Positions 24,571 to 33,123 are shown, counted from the stretch's first letter. The stretch: DNA of 64,000 nucleotides from Flavobacterium zepuense (GCF_007097145.1 NZ_VJVZ01000005.1:62001-126000), one strand, 5' to 3'. The notes: a model not told the origin generated them from the sequence alone. Program-made: numbers and translations.

Positions 24571-25965
24571 TTATTTTACCTGTTGCAATATCCAGTTGCT
24601 TATTTCTGCTAAGGCAGATGGAGCAAATGTTTCTTCAATGTCGCTGTACTCCTGTGGCGAACCTGTGGTACTGTTTTGGAACAGGTGGTTAAGGTTAGGC
24701 AGTTGCTTGGTTACAACTTTTTTGTTGCCGCTTTTTGCCGCTGCCCTTTTAATAGCATCAAGGTTTGCAGTAGGAGGTACCTGTAAGTCCTTTTCGCCAT
24801 TAAGTGCCAGTATGGGGCATTTAACCTGCTCCAATGCCGGGTAAGGATTGTAGCGCATAAAATTGCTAAACCACGGCGAAGCTATCTCTGCAGCCTGGTT
24901 TTCGATATACGGGCCTAACTGATCCTGCGGAATACCTTTAGAAATAAGTATCGGTTTTAGTTCGGCAGTATAAATATCGGTGGCCTTCTTTTTTATTAAT
25001 GCGGGGTCAGTTTCCTGTTTTACAGCATCATATACTTTTTTGTTGATGGCGCCTAACTTATTAAGTTCGTCCTCTGGCATGCCGTTAGCTTTGCCGATTA
25101 AAAATTGCTGAAGCAGCAATAGTTCATCGCCCGGTATGGCTGTACCTGCAAGCAATACAATGTATGCCACATCCGGGTTGGCATTAGCCACAATTGGGGC
25201 AATAATTCCGCCTTCGCTATGGCCTATAAGCCCAATTTTCTTTTTGTTTACCTCTTTGCGTGTTTTAAGATAGGCCAGTGCAGCCTCGGCATCGGTGGCA
25301 AAATCCTGCGTGGTGCCTTTACCAAAATTACCTGTGGATGATGCTGTGCCACGATCGTCATAACGCAATACCCCAATACCTTTGCGTGTAAGGTAATCAG
25401 AAAGGATCAAGAATGGCTTGTGACCCAAAAGTTCTTCGTCGCGGTTTTGCGGCCCGCTACCGCTGATTAAAATAACCACAGGGTAGTTACCTTCTTTTTT
25501 AGGCAGGGTAAGCGTACCGGCGAGGGTAATGCCTGCTTTATCGTTTTTAAATGTTACTTCTTCCTCGTAATACGGGTAGGGTTTTACAGGCTCCTGTGGT
25601 CGTTTGGCTTTTTCTACCACTATTTCTTTGCGGCTCAGTTCTAACGGTAAATCGTTACCATTCTGGCTAAAGTTGCCTTTAATAACGTCATTTTCAAGCG
25701 TGCCTTTAAAGCTTATACCACCTTGTGGTATACCAAAAGCCAACAGGTTTTTTTCAAAAGCTATGGTAGGTACGGGTATGCCGTTAGCGCCCTGATCGGG
25801 ACTGTCCATAGTAGCAGTATAACCGGCTTCGGTTTTGGTAATGTTAAGGTTTATGCGCAGTTTACCACCGGGAAAAACCAGCTGGCCGTACCACGGCCCG
25901 CTAATATCCTGGGCAAATAAAGATGTTGCTATAAAAAGCAGTGCAAGGGTAAGTAATTTGTTCAT
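24571..25965 (-). CDS. secreted alpha/beta hydrolase
   Basis: A 464-residue protein with signal peptide (MNKLLTLALLFIATSLFAQ). A ~120-residue beta-rich N-terminal domain precedes an alpha/beta-hydrolase domain from about residue 145. Visible are the oxyanion region ILISGSGPQNRDEE, LRYDDRGTAS, the nucleophile elbow IGHSEGGIIAP (about 246-256), and the Asp/His region LNGEKDLQVPP and LNHLFQN. It is an esterase/peptidase-like protein of the periplasm. It is the third gene of the operon, which is unusual for a secreted enzyme between a membrane protein and a PH-domain protein. Confidence 0.88.
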   Translation of the reverse strand: MNKLLTLALLFIATSLFAQDISGPWYGQLVFPGGKLRINLNITKTEAGYTATMDSPDQGANGIPVPTIAFEKNLLAFGIPQGGISFKGTLENDVIKGNFSQNGNDLPLELSRKEIVVEKAKRPQEPVKPYPYYEEEVTFKNDKAGITLAGTLTLPKKEGNYPVVILISGSGPQNRDEELLGHKPFLILSDYLTRKGIGVLRYDDRGTASSTGNFGKGTTQDFATDAEAALAYLKTRKEVNKKKIGLIGHSEGGIIAPIVANANPDVAYIVLLAGTAIPGDELLLLQQFLIGKANGMPEDELNKLGAINKKVYDAVKQETDPALIKKKATDIYTAELKPILISKGIPQDQLGPYIENQAAEIASPWFSNFMRYNPYPALEQVKCPILALNGEKDLQVPPTANLDAIKRAAAKSGNKKVVTKQLPNLNHLFQNSTTGSPQEYSDIEETFAPSALAEISNWILQQVK

Positions 25966-25983
25966 TTTTTTGATTGATGGTTG

Positions 25984-26562
25984 TTAATAGTTTGTGTAAC
26001 CAATGATGAGTTTAGAGATAACCTCTGCAATAAGTATCGAAAAGCCAAAGGCAACCTTGTGGCCGGTATATTTAATGTTGGTAGCCGTTTTAAAGCCATT
26101 GTATAGTAGCGCTATAAACCAAACTAAAGTACCCAGTATAAAGGGCAGCATAAGCAGGATCATAAAGACATCAAAGGCTCCAAATTGTATGCTTTCAGGA
26201 TGGGAGGGATCTAAGTTTTTTTCTATGTTGTCTAAAAACCCTCCGGCATTTATTAAGGTACTCAGGTAAAGCGGGCTCCTTGCAATTATAGATACCGCAA
26301 AAATATCTACCAGCCTTGTTTTTGTGTTTACTATAAGCCCAAGAATGTAGAGCACAATAAATAATGTAAAGGTATTTATAATGTTATCTATAAAAGGCTG
26401 CTCTATAGTCACCTCAGATGGCCCGGTGTGCATATCCAGGACGCCATCAAAGCGGGCATCAAAATAATAGCCCAAAAAGCTGCCCAGAGCAAGGAAAACA
26501 ATGCCAAGGCTTATAAGTTGTACTTCAGTTAATTTTTCAAACGGATTGTAAAGTAATTTCAT
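25984..26562 (-). CDS. Yip1-like membrane protein
   Basis: A 192-residue protein with about five hydrophobic segments. The overall pattern (NPFEKLTEVQ at the N-terminus, RSPLYLSTLINAGGF between helices, and a terminal helix with SKLIIGYTNY) suggests the Yip1/DUF1282-like family. The function in bacteria is unknown; the eukaryotic homologues act in membrane trafficking. It is 18 bases upstream of the hydrolase gene and 10 bases after the DUF2089 gene. Confidence 0.7.
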   Translation of the reverse strand: MKLLYNPFEKLTEVQLISLGIVFLALGSFLGYYFDARFDGVLDMHTGPSEVTIEQPFIDNIINTFTLFIVLYILGLIVNTKTRLVDIFAVSIIARSPLYLSTLINAGGFLDNIEKNLDPSHPESIQFGAFDVFMILLMLPFILGTLVWFIALLYNGFKTATNIKYTGHKVAFGFSILIAEVISKLIIGYTNY

Positions 26563-26572
26563 GTGGTGAGGT

Positions 26573-26854
26573 TTATTCTATGGTTGAGTTGGCTTTTACT
26601 TTTTTAATAAGGTCGTCTAACCGGTTGCGGACGGTGGGGTAGCTAATCCTCATTATGGCTGCCATTTCTTTAAGGCTGCCACTGGTTAAAAAGAATTGGA
26701 GTATAAAGGCCTGGTCTTCTTCGGGCAGCTGCATTAAGGAGGGAAGGGTAAAATTGCCCGATACCTGCGTACTGCATGTGGGGCAGGTAAGCTGCGATAC
26801 ATTTAGTGTACTGCTGCAGCTGGGGCATGAGGTGGGGAGTTTTGGTTTTTGCAT
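26573..26854 (-). CDS. DUF2089 zinc-ribbon/HTH regulator
   Basis: A 93-residue protein. Two CxxC pairs, CPSC and CPTC (residues ~10-13 and 24-27), make a small zinc ribbon; then a helical C-terminal half (LPEEDQAFILQFFLTSGSLKEMA) and a helix-turn-helix MRISYPTVRNRLDDLIKKV follow. This is the DUF2089 layout, thought to be a sigma-like or regulatory protein. It heads a five-gene operon with two membrane proteins, a secreted hydrolase and a PH-domain protein and is the natural candidate for its regulation. The upstream 130 bases are AT-rich and show no clear operator. Confidence 0.85.
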   Translation of the reverse strand: MQKPKLPTSCPSCSSTLNVSQLTCPTCSTQVSGNFTLPSLMQLPEEDQAFILQFFLTSGSLKEMAAIMRISYPTVRNRLDDLIKKVKANSTIE

Positions 26855-26946
26855 AACATATGTGTTACATTGTTAATGCAAATATAAATAAAATTAATTT
26901 TTAGTTTAATAAAATTAAAATAAATATTTACTTAGTTGATGTTAGG

Positions 26947-26976
26947 TATAAAAAAACTCCCCACAATGGAGAGTTT
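26947..26976 (-). terminator. terminator of the TIGR03643-type gene
   Basis: An AAACTC / GAGTTT stem with a run of six or more A on the left (U run on the minus strand), just after the stop codon at 26988. Confidence 0.65.
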
Positions 26977-26987
26977 AGTGTTTTTAT

Positions 26988-27260
26988 TTAAAATTTATCT
27001 CTAAAGTAATATTTAGAATCAAGTTCGTCGTCTTCAATGCTGTTTAAGGGTTTAGGCTTAGGTTTTTTAGCAGCTGTTTTTTTCTTCCAAAGCTCAAAAT
27101 TATCGGCAGATAATCTCTTCTTCATAATATCGGTCACTTCCTTTTCAGATAATCCAAACTGGGTTTTTATTTCTTCAAAAGGTTTCTTTTCTTCCTGGGC
27201 CAGCGTTACAATCCGTTCTAACGCGTCCCTGTCCAGTTCTGAGCGGCTACTCCTTTTCAT
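26988..27260 (-). CDS. TIGR03643 / DUF2805 family small protein
   Basis: A 90-residue basic protein. An HTH-like N-terminal half (DALERIVTLAQEEKKPFEEI, then FGLSEKEVTDIMKKRLS) is followed by FELWKKKTAAKKPKPKPLN and the acidic ending DDELDSKYYFRDKF. This pattern fits TIGR03643, a family that, as I recall, often occurs next to cryptochrome/photolyase genes in Bacteroidota and cyanobacteria. No photolyase lies in the window. The DUF2256 gene at 14.9 kb belongs to the same recurring set. A DNA-binding role is an inference. Confidence 0.82.
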   Translation of the reverse strand: MKRSSRSELDRDALERIVTLAQEEKKPFEEIKTQFGLSEKEVTDIMKKRLSADNFELWKKKTAAKKPKPKPLNSIEDDELDSKYYFRDKF

Positions 27261-27488
27261 TGCATGAAAATTAAATCAGGTAAATAATTTTTTAATTAAT
27301 ATTAGTTACTCAATATTAGTGAAAAAATTAATTAAATGTAAAGCATAGTAATTTTTTTACATAATGATAAAAACAACTCCTGCTGAATGCTTAAAATTAA
27401 CAATTGTTTAAAAAATTAATAGCAGTTACAAATATTAATCAGTTTATTTAGATAAGCCTGATTAGTACGGTATTAATGAATATAATGG

Positions 27489-27842
27489 TTAAGTATATAA
27501 GTACGCCCATACAATAAGCAGCAACTGTAAAGGCAGGCGAATGAGCCTTGCCCATTTTGGCAGGCCCATACCGGCGCGCTCGTTAGTATACATGAATACA
27601 TTGGCAGGAAAAATGGCAATTAATAACGCAATAATACCCCATGCAGCCCAGCTACTTACAGCAGGAATGCATAAAGCTATACCCAGTAAAATTTCGGCAA
27701 GGCCGCTTAGCAGGTTAAGTGCTCTTGGCGCGGGTAGGGAAGGCGGAATCATCCGTACATAAATTTTGGGCACCCTAAAATGGTTTAGCCCAGCCACTAT
27801 GTAAAGTGCCGCCATTAAATATAAGTGCCAGGGTAATGCCAT
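27489..27842 (-). CDS. DoxX family membrane protein
   Basis: A 117-residue protein with four hydrophobic helices (about 4-20, 42-62, 68-88, 100-116). The LNHFRVPKIYVRMIPPSLP segment after helix 1, then ALNLLSGLAEILLGIAL, is the typical short DoxX-type membrane protein of flavobacteria. Its function is unclear; relatives have been tied to quinone or redox processes. It is a single gene, with AT-rich flanks of about 230 bases upstream. Confidence 0.83.
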   Translation of the reverse strand: MALPWHLYLMAALYIVAGLNHFRVPKIYVRMIPPSLPAPRALNLLSGLAEILLGIALCIPAVSSWAAWGIIALLIAIFPANVFMYTNERAGMGLPKWARLIRLPLQLLLIVWAYLYT

Positions 27843-27892
27843 AATTGCTTAGGTGTTTACCCAAAGTTAGGTAAATAAAGTAATGGCTGTGT

Positions 27893-28312
27893 TTAATTAG
27901 CCTTTTTAGTGTGTTGCTTAGCCTCTTCTATAAGATCGCTTAGATGTACGCGCAATGCATTTGCCGAGATGCTTATTTCCCAAAACGAAATGGCCAGTGA
28001 TATTAGCAACAGTAATAAACTAAAGCCAAACATATACGTACCCCAATCCTGTATGCCGGTAAATAATAGTGTCATGGCAAAGACTGAGAAGAACAGGCTC
28101 AGCACACCAAACATCTGCATCTGCCGGATAAGTGTAATCCTTAAGTTGAGGTTTTTGATTTCTAACAATATACTTTTTGTCTGGTTTTGCTCATAGCTTA
28201 CCTTGAGCCCGCGCACTATGGTGGCAATGGTTAAAAACCTGTTGGTGTAGGCCAGCAATATCAACGAGGTTGCCGAGAAAAGCAGGGCAGGGGTTTCTAT
28301 AGGGAGGTTCAT
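27893..28312 (-). CDS. DUF2721 membrane protein
   Basis: A 139-residue protein with hydrophobic helices at about 8-24, 67-84 and 93-112. The segment TPALLFSATSLILLAYTNRF and the middle IKNLNLRITLIRQMQ-like piece (EIKNLNLRITLIRQMQMFG) fit DUF2721. Its start codon ATG overlaps the stop TGA of the Fic gene (ATGA), so the two are probably translationally coupled. The function is unknown. Confidence 0.83.
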   Translation of the reverse strand: MNLPIETPALLFSATSLILLAYTNRFLTIATIVRGLKVSYEQNQTKSILLEIKNLNLRITLIRQMQMFGVLSLFFSVFAMTLLFTGIQDWGTYMFGFSLLLLLISLAISFWEISISANALRVHLSDLIEEAKQHTKKAN

Positions 28313-29094
28313 AGGGTTACGACAGATTTCGGTAACATTTCTAAAAAAGGCAATGCTTTAGAATAATCTAAGTCAGGATATTCCAGTCCTAATTTACGGA
28401 TATTGTAATAATAGGTTTGATGCTGACGATAATAATTTTTTTCTGATTGTATAAACCAGGCCTTAGCACCTAACTTACCGGCTAAAAACCATTTTTTAAC
28501 CAGGCGGGCAGTACGGCCATTGCCATCTTCAAACGGGTGAATTTTTACAAAGACCAGGTGTAACAGCGAAGCATAAAAGAAAATCTCTGCAAAAGATAAT
28601 TCGGCATTAAGCAGAATTTTAAGGTCGCTGTATAGTTTATCCATTTCTGGTTGCACTATATCCGGAGTGGCTGCAACATATTCTATCTTGCCGTCATCGG
28701 TAATAACAAACATATTTCCTTGGCGAAGTTTGCCTTGCTGGTTTTGTTGTAAGATGTTTTTAGTAAGCAACACATGCGCCTTCAAAATATTTTGAGGCGT
28801 TAATTTATTAGAAGCTGCAAATTGGTATGCCTCGTACAGATCATCTATTTTTTGTGTATAGTCAGGTTGAAAATGCGCCCCAAAACGTTTGTGCTTTATA
28901 AACGAATCCAACTGGATATCCTCTCCTTCAATCTTTGACGAAAATACTGCTGAAACCGAAGTGTAAAAACTGAATGTACTTGTGCTTAATTCGCTTTCTT
29001 GTAAAGCCTCAAATTGCGCTTGCAACGACGTATCGAAGCCCTGTTTGTAAGTCTCTAATAGTTCTGTAGGGATTATGGATGTTTTTTGAATCAT
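28309..29094 (-). CDS. Fic family protein (class II, inhibitory motif in N-terminus)
   Basis: A 261-residue putative AMP-transferase. The Fic motif HPFEDGNGRTAR is at residues 186-197. The inhibitory-helix motif S/TxxxEG is present as SSKIEG at 52-57, before the Fic core, which marks class II Fic proteins; its Glu should clamp the active site until relieved. Proteins of this kind modify other proteins by attaching AMP; the target here is unknown. Its stop overlaps the DUF2721 start. Upstream (29.1-29.7 kb) lies a duplication of the htpG 3' end flanking a small gene. Confidence 0.92.
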   Translation of the reverse strand: MIQKTSIIPTELLETYKQGFDTSLQAQFEALQESELSTSTFSFYTSVSAVFSSKIEGEDIQLDSFIKHKRFGAHFQPDYTQKIDDLYEAYQFAASNKLTPQNILKAHVLLTKNILQQNQQGKLRQGNMFVITDDGKIEYVAATPDIVQPEMDKLYSDLKILLNAELSFAEIFFYASLLHLVFVKIHPFEDGNGRTARLVKKWFLAGKLGAKAWFIQSEKNYYRQHQTYYYNIRKLGLEYPDLDYSKALPFLEMLPKSVVTL

Positions 29095-29099
29095 ATATC

Positions 29100-29213
29100 T
29101 TGCTTCCCATCAAAGATATAAATTAAAACAAAAAAACCTGCAACTCCCGGCGCAGGTCTATTATCTAACATCTGTTATATAAATGTCTTATTTTATCAGT
29201 TCAAAGCTATGCT
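29100..29213. repeat. left copy of duplicated htpG 3' end and terminator
   Basis: About 114 bases match 29551-29670. The first ~70 bases are nearly identical (including CAAAGATATAAATTAAAACA and the CCTGC...GCAGG hairpin). On the minus strand the right end encodes EHSFELIK-stop, a copy of the KRSFELIK-stop tail of HtpG. The hairpin at 29136-29157 preceded by an A run is a terminator on the minus strand. Confidence 0.8.
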
Positions 29214-29527
29214 CCTTTTTCGGCATAATCCAGCAATCGCAATGCGAGGTCGATATCTGTCATAGACTCGTTTAGCAGCGTTCTTTTTGTTATATTCAGG
29301 AAATAAAAAAAATCAAACAATTTATAAAACTCAGCTCCATTATAATTAAAAGGCGATTTACCGGCCGTTACATCAGTTTTAAAAAATTCAAGTTTACTAT
29401 TCAGTCCAAAAGGCTTTGGCATGTAAATTTCAAGAGCCTCCATATCGCTATTAATCCTTTGTATATTACAAAATGCTTCATAGCTTCCGCCTTCCTTAAA
29501 ATGATCTATTAAATCTATTAATGTCAT
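29207..29527 (-). CDS. hypothetical protein between duplicated htpG ends
   Basis: A 106-residue acidic protein (MTLIDLIDHFKEGGSYEAFCN...). I do not recognise a family. It is mixed alpha/beta with the aromatic-rich part YKLFDFFYFLNITKRTLL and ends LLDYAEKGA. The last codons run into the left htpG-tail copy; removing one base from the GGAGCA after the A run would continue the frame into EHSFELIK, so the end may be a frameshifted version of a longer gene. It has its own ATG following the duplicated terminator. No partner is visible; an immunity- or antitoxin-like role beside Fic is speculative. Confidence 0.55.
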   Translation of the reverse strand: MTLIDLIDHFKEGGSYEAFCNIQRINSDMEALEIYMPKPFGLNSKLEFFKTDVTAGKSPFNYNGAEFYKLFDFFYFLNITKRTLLNESMTDIDLALRLLDYAEKGA

Positions 29528-29550
29528 TAGTTTAATTCTCAGTTATAAAT

Positions 29551-29670
29551 TTGCTTCCGTCAAAGATATAAATTAAAACAAAAAACCTGCAACTCTCGCT
29601 GCAGGCCTACTATCTAATGATCGAAAGATATAAAAATCCAACAATCTATTTTATCAGTTCAAAACTACGC
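29551..29670. repeat. right copy of htpG 3' end and terminator
   Basis: This is the genuine htpG 3' end and its terminator. The hairpin CCTGCA/TGCAGG at 29586-29605, preceded by an A run, gives a U run on the minus strand. The copy at 29100-29213 has about 85% matches by eye. Confidence 0.8.
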
Positions 29671-31535
29671 TTAACAAAAGCCGTAAGCTCTTCGCCTTTA
29701 AGCAGGTTTTGGCTAAGTTTAGCAAGGTCTAATGCCTGTTTAATGGCCGCTTCGCGCTGGGCATCATCGGTATTGGCAAGAATGCTGCCGGCAAACTCAC
29801 TGTTAGTATTAACCACAAGGTTATACATATCAGGGAAGTTGCTCATACCAAACATACCGCCACCACCGCTGGTTTGGCTCATTTCTTTCATACGGCGCAT
29901 AAACTCCGGCTGTGTTATCATAAACGGAGCAGCATTGCTGTCCATTGCCTCAAGCTGAACGGTGTAACCTGTAGAAGGTACCACTGCCTCGATAGCAGTT
30001 TTAAGTTTGTCTTTCTCTTCGTCTGACAACTTAGAGATAGCCTCTTCGTCTTTAGAGATCAGTTTATTAACGTTATCAGAGTCAACGCGAACAAAAGTAA
30101 GCTTATCGTTATCGGCCTCCAGTTTCTGAATAAGGTGTGATACAATTGGAGAGTCTAAAAGCACTACCTCATAACCTTTATCTTTAGCGGCAGAAATATA
30201 ACCGTGCTGCGCCTCTTTGTTAGATGCATAAAGCACAACCAATCTACCATCTTTATCAGTCTGGTTAGGGGCAAGGGCTTCTTTAAGCTCTTCTAACGTG
30301 TAATATTTATCATCTATGGTAGGGTATAGTACAAAGGCGCCAGCTTTTTCGTAAAATTTAGGCTCGCTAAGCATACCGTACTCTAAAACAATTTTAATGT
30401 CGTTCCATTTTGGCTCAAAATCCTCACGGTTTTCGCTAAATAACGATTTAAGCTTATCGGCTACTTTACGGGTAATGTAGTTAGATATCTTTTTAACAGC
30501 GCCATCGGCCTGTAGATACGAACGTGACACGTTTAACGGAATATCCGGACTATCGATAACACCACGAAGCATGGTAAGGAACTCCGGTACAATTCCCTCT
30601 ACATTATCAGTAACATACACCTGGTTTTGGTACAGTTGTATCTTATCCTTCTGAACTTGAAGGTCAGCCGACATTTTAGGGAAATATAAAATACCGGTTA
30701 AGTTAAACGGATAATCAACGTTTAGGTGAATATTAAATAATGGTTCGTCATACTGTGTAGGATACAGCTCATGGTAAAAATCGGCATAATCTGCTTCCGT
30801 TAATTCAGATGGCTGCTTTGTCCAGGCCGGGTTAGGGTTGTTGATGATGGTATCAACTTCAACCTCCTCAGGCTGGTAATCTGCTGGGGCATCTTCCGGA
30901 ACAGGAAGGTTTTCTTTGTGGGTACCAAATTTAATAGGCACCGGCATAAACTTGTTGTATTTTTTAAGCAGGTCCCTAATTTTGCCTTCTTCTAAAAATT
31001 CAAGCGAATCTTCTGCAACATGCAGTACAATTTCGGTACCGCGTGTAGTTTTATCAGACGGCTCTAAGGTAAACTCAGGGCTGCCATCGCAAATCCAGTG
31101 AACGGCAGGCTCATCTTTGTATGATTTTGTAATGATCTCTACTTTTTCGGCCACCATAAAGGCAGAGTAAAAGCCAAGGCCAAAGTGGCCAATGATGCCG
31201 CTATCCTTAGCAGAGTCTTTGTATTTTTCTAAAAATTCCTCAGCACCGGAGAAAGCTACCTGATTAATGTATTTTTCTACCTCTTTGGCAGTCATACCAA
31301 GGCCCTGATCTATAACATAGATTTTTTTAGCTTCCTTATCTATCTTAACCTCAATAATAGGGTTGCCGTATTCTACAGCAGTTTCGCCTATGGTTGTAAG
31401 GTGTTTAAGTTTAAGGGTGGCATCGGTGGCGTTGCTCACAAGCTCTCTTAAAAAGATCTCGTGATCGCTGTATAAAAATTTCTTGATTAAGGGAAAGATG
31501 TTTTCTACCGAAACATTAATTTTTCCTGTTGTCAT
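29646..31535 (-). CDS. htpG: molecular chaperone HtpG (Hsp90)
   Basis: The cytosolic ATP-dependent chaperone. The frame opens at 31562, but the ATG at 31535 fits the family start (MTTGKINVSVENIFPLI) and gives 629 residues against 624 in E. coli. The N-terminal GHKL ATPase shows ELVSNATDA (residues ~32-40), DQGLGMT and IGHFGLGFYSAFMVA; the middle domain has NVSRSYLQ; the end is KRSFELIK. The 3' end and terminator are copied at 29100-29213. Upstream, 344 bases of AT-rich DNA separate it from a divergent lipoprotein gene; I saw no HrcA (CIRCE) inverted repeat. Confidence 0.96.
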   Translation of the reverse strand: MTTGKINVSVENIFPLIKKFLYSDHEIFLRELVSNATDATLKLKHLTTIGETAVEYGNPIIEVKIDKEAKKIYVIDQGLGMTAKEVEKYINQVAFSGAEEFLEKYKDSAKDSGIIGHFGLGFYSAFMVAEKVEIITKSYKDEPAVHWICDGSPEFTLEPSDKTTRGTEIVLHVAEDSLEFLEEGKIRDLLKKYNKFMPVPIKFGTHKENLPVPEDAPADYQPEEVEVDTIINNPNPAWTKQPSELTEADYADFYHELYPTQYDEPLFNIHLNVDYPFNLTGILYFPKMSADLQVQKDKIQLYQNQVYVTDNVEGIVPEFLTMLRGVIDSPDIPLNVSRSYLQADGAVKKISNYITRKVADKLKSLFSENREDFEPKWNDIKIVLEYGMLSEPKFYEKAGAFVLYPTIDDKYYTLEELKEALAPNQTDKDGRLVVLYASNKEAQHGYISAAKDKGYEVVLLDSPIVSHLIQKLEADNDKLTFVRVDSDNVNKLISKDEEAISKLSDEEKDKLKTAIEAVVPSTGYTVQLEAMDSNAAPFMITQPEFMRRMKEMSQTSGGGGMFGMSNFPDMYNLVVNTNSEFAGSILANTDDAQREAAIKQALDLAKLSQNLLKGEELTAFVKRSFELIK

Positions 31536-31879
31536 AGTAAATAGGTTTATTGTTTGTAGCACAAGGTAGTCAAATAAGATACCAAATTTCTATTGATGAC
31601 AAATTGACATTTTTAAGCAACTAATAGTGATGAAGGCAAATATTACTGTTAAAGGAATTTGATTTTAAGAAAAGATTAATATGCCGCTATTCTTAAAATT
31701 AAAAATCATGCGAAGTCTTTAAAATCAATAATTTTAGAAGGTTCTGCTACACAGTACTTAAGAATTTATTAAAGTATTTCCTGTTAAAAATTTAGCCCAA
31801 CTATTGTAAAGTAACCCGCATTGTATGTAACTTTATACTGTAAAACATAAGGGAACTAATCTAAAACCTATTTATTATT

Positions 31880-32329
31880 ATGAAAAAATTATTGTCATTA
31901 TGCATGTTAGTAGTTTTGTTTGCTTCATGCGGGTCTCTTGACCAAAAAGCGCAGGTGGGAATTAAAGGCAACTGGACTATCAGTAACGTATCTTACCCGG
32001 GATCTGATTATATTAAAGTAACATCTTTTGATGTGGCCGACTCTAAATGTTTTGTGGGCAGCAGCTGGAATTTTATATCTAATAATAATAAAGGTACTAT
32101 GACGCTAACTAACTCATCATGCCCTGCTTTTAGCAGCCCGATTGTTTGGACGGTTACTAAAGAAGGTACATTTAACCTGAAAATTACCGAAGGCGAAAAA
32201 GCTAAAAGGGTAACCCAGGGGTATATCCTTCAGATAAGGAACCAAACCGAAAGCTCTTTCCAGTTAGTAGATAACGTTACTGTAGGTGGTAAAACTGTTG
32301 AAGTTACTTATCAGTTTAGCAAAATATAA
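31880..32329 (+). CDS. lipocalin-like lipoprotein
   Basis: A 149-residue lipoprotein: signal MKKLLSLCMLVVLFASC with the lipid-modified Cys at 17. The mature part is beta-rich, starting GIKGNWTISNVSYPG and ending TVEVTYQFSKI, the pattern of bacterial lipocalin-like proteins in this phylum. A Cys pair (KCFVG and SCPAFS) may form a disulfide. It is followed after 25 bases by an OmpA-family lipoprotein on the same strand and both may be cotranscribed. Role unknown; likely outer-membrane inner leaflet. Confidence 0.8.
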   Translation: MKKLLSLCMLVVLFASCGSLDQKAQVGIKGNWTISNVSYPGSDYIKVTSFDVADSKCFVGSSWNFISNNNKGTMTLTNSSCPAFSSPIVWTVTKEGTFNLKITEGEKAKRVTQGYILQIRNQTESSFQLVDNVTVGGKTVEVTYQFSKI

Positions 32330-32354
32330 ATCAATAAAACACAAATAGATAATT

Positions 32355-33050
32355 ATGAAAACAACAAAAATTTACATATTGGCCCTTGCAATGGTAGCCA
32401 GTATAGGCTTTACATCTTGTGAGGCAGTTAAAAATACAAATAATACACAAAGAGGCGTAGGTATAGGCGCTGCATCTGGCGCTGTAATTGGAGGCGTATT
32501 AGGTAACAACATAGGTAAAGGCGGTAATACGGCTCTTGGCGCTATTATTGGCGGTGTAGTAGGTGGTACCGTAGGTGGTGTTATTGGTAACAGGATGGAC
32601 AAACAAGCCCAAAAGATTGACGAAGCACTTCCTGGAGCTGAGGTTGAAAGGGTAGGAGAAGGTATCAAAATTACATTAGGTGAAAACTCGGTAAACTTCG
32701 ACCTTAATAAAGCTACTTTAACACCTACAGCTAAGGCTAACCTTGATAAACTTGTACCGGTATTTAATGAGTATCCTGATACTAACATACAGATATTTGG
32801 TTACACCGATAGTAGCGGTAGCGACGAGTACAACCTTAACCTTTCTGAGCAAAGGGCTGCAGCTGTAAAAACTTATTTAGGTGGTAAAGGTATTAAAACC
32901 GCAAGGATAGTGGCAAAAGGTATGGGCGAAGCCGACCCGATTGCTGATAATACTACTAAAGATGGCATGGCTAAAAACAGGCGTGTAGAGTTTGCTATTA
33001 CAGCAAACGAGAAAATGGTACAGGATGCCCAAAAAGAGGCAAAGCAATAA
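32355..33050 (+). CDS. OmpA family lipoprotein with glycine-zipper domain
   Basis: A 231-residue protein that links the outer membrane to peptidoglycan. After the lipobox SIGFTSCEA (Cys ~23) comes a glycine-zipper region (about 34-83: GVGIGAASGAVIGGVLGN...) that resembles two transmembrane-like hairpins, then an OmpA C-terminal domain from about 110 with GYTDSSGSDEYNLNLSEQRA and NRRVEFAI, where Asp and Arg bind diaminopimelate. It ends in a terminator shared with the convergent beta-barrel gene. Related to the slime/OmpA lipoproteins common in flavobacteria. Confidence 0.9.
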   Translation: MKTTKIYILALAMVASIGFTSCEAVKNTNNTQRGVGIGAASGAVIGGVLGNNIGKGGNTALGAIIGGVVGGTVGGVIGNRMDKQAQKIDEALPGAEVERVGEGIKITLGENSVNFDLNKATLTPTAKANLDKLVPVFNEYPDTNIQIFGYTDSSGSDEYNLNLSEQRAAAVKTYLGGKGIKTARIVAKGMGEADPIADNTTKDGMAKNRRVEFAITANEKMVQDAQKEAKQ

Positions 33051-33072
33051 AGAAGAAAGAAGTGTTTAATAG

Positions 33073-33100
33073 CAAAAGGCTGCCAATTGGCAGCCTTTTG
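33073..33100. terminator. bidirectional terminator (OmpA gene / beta-barrel gene)
   Basis: A 28-bp perfect palindrome CAAAAGGCTGCC-AATT-GGCAGCCTTTTG with A and T flanks serves both strands. Confidence 0.88.
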
Positions 33101-33123
33101 TATGTTATATAAAGAAGTAATTA

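Noticed and set aside
29100..29670. Possible insertion sequence at the htpG end
   Set aside because: There is no transposase; the enclosed gene is a 106-codon unknown, and the repeats are the htpG tail and terminator, not IS ends.
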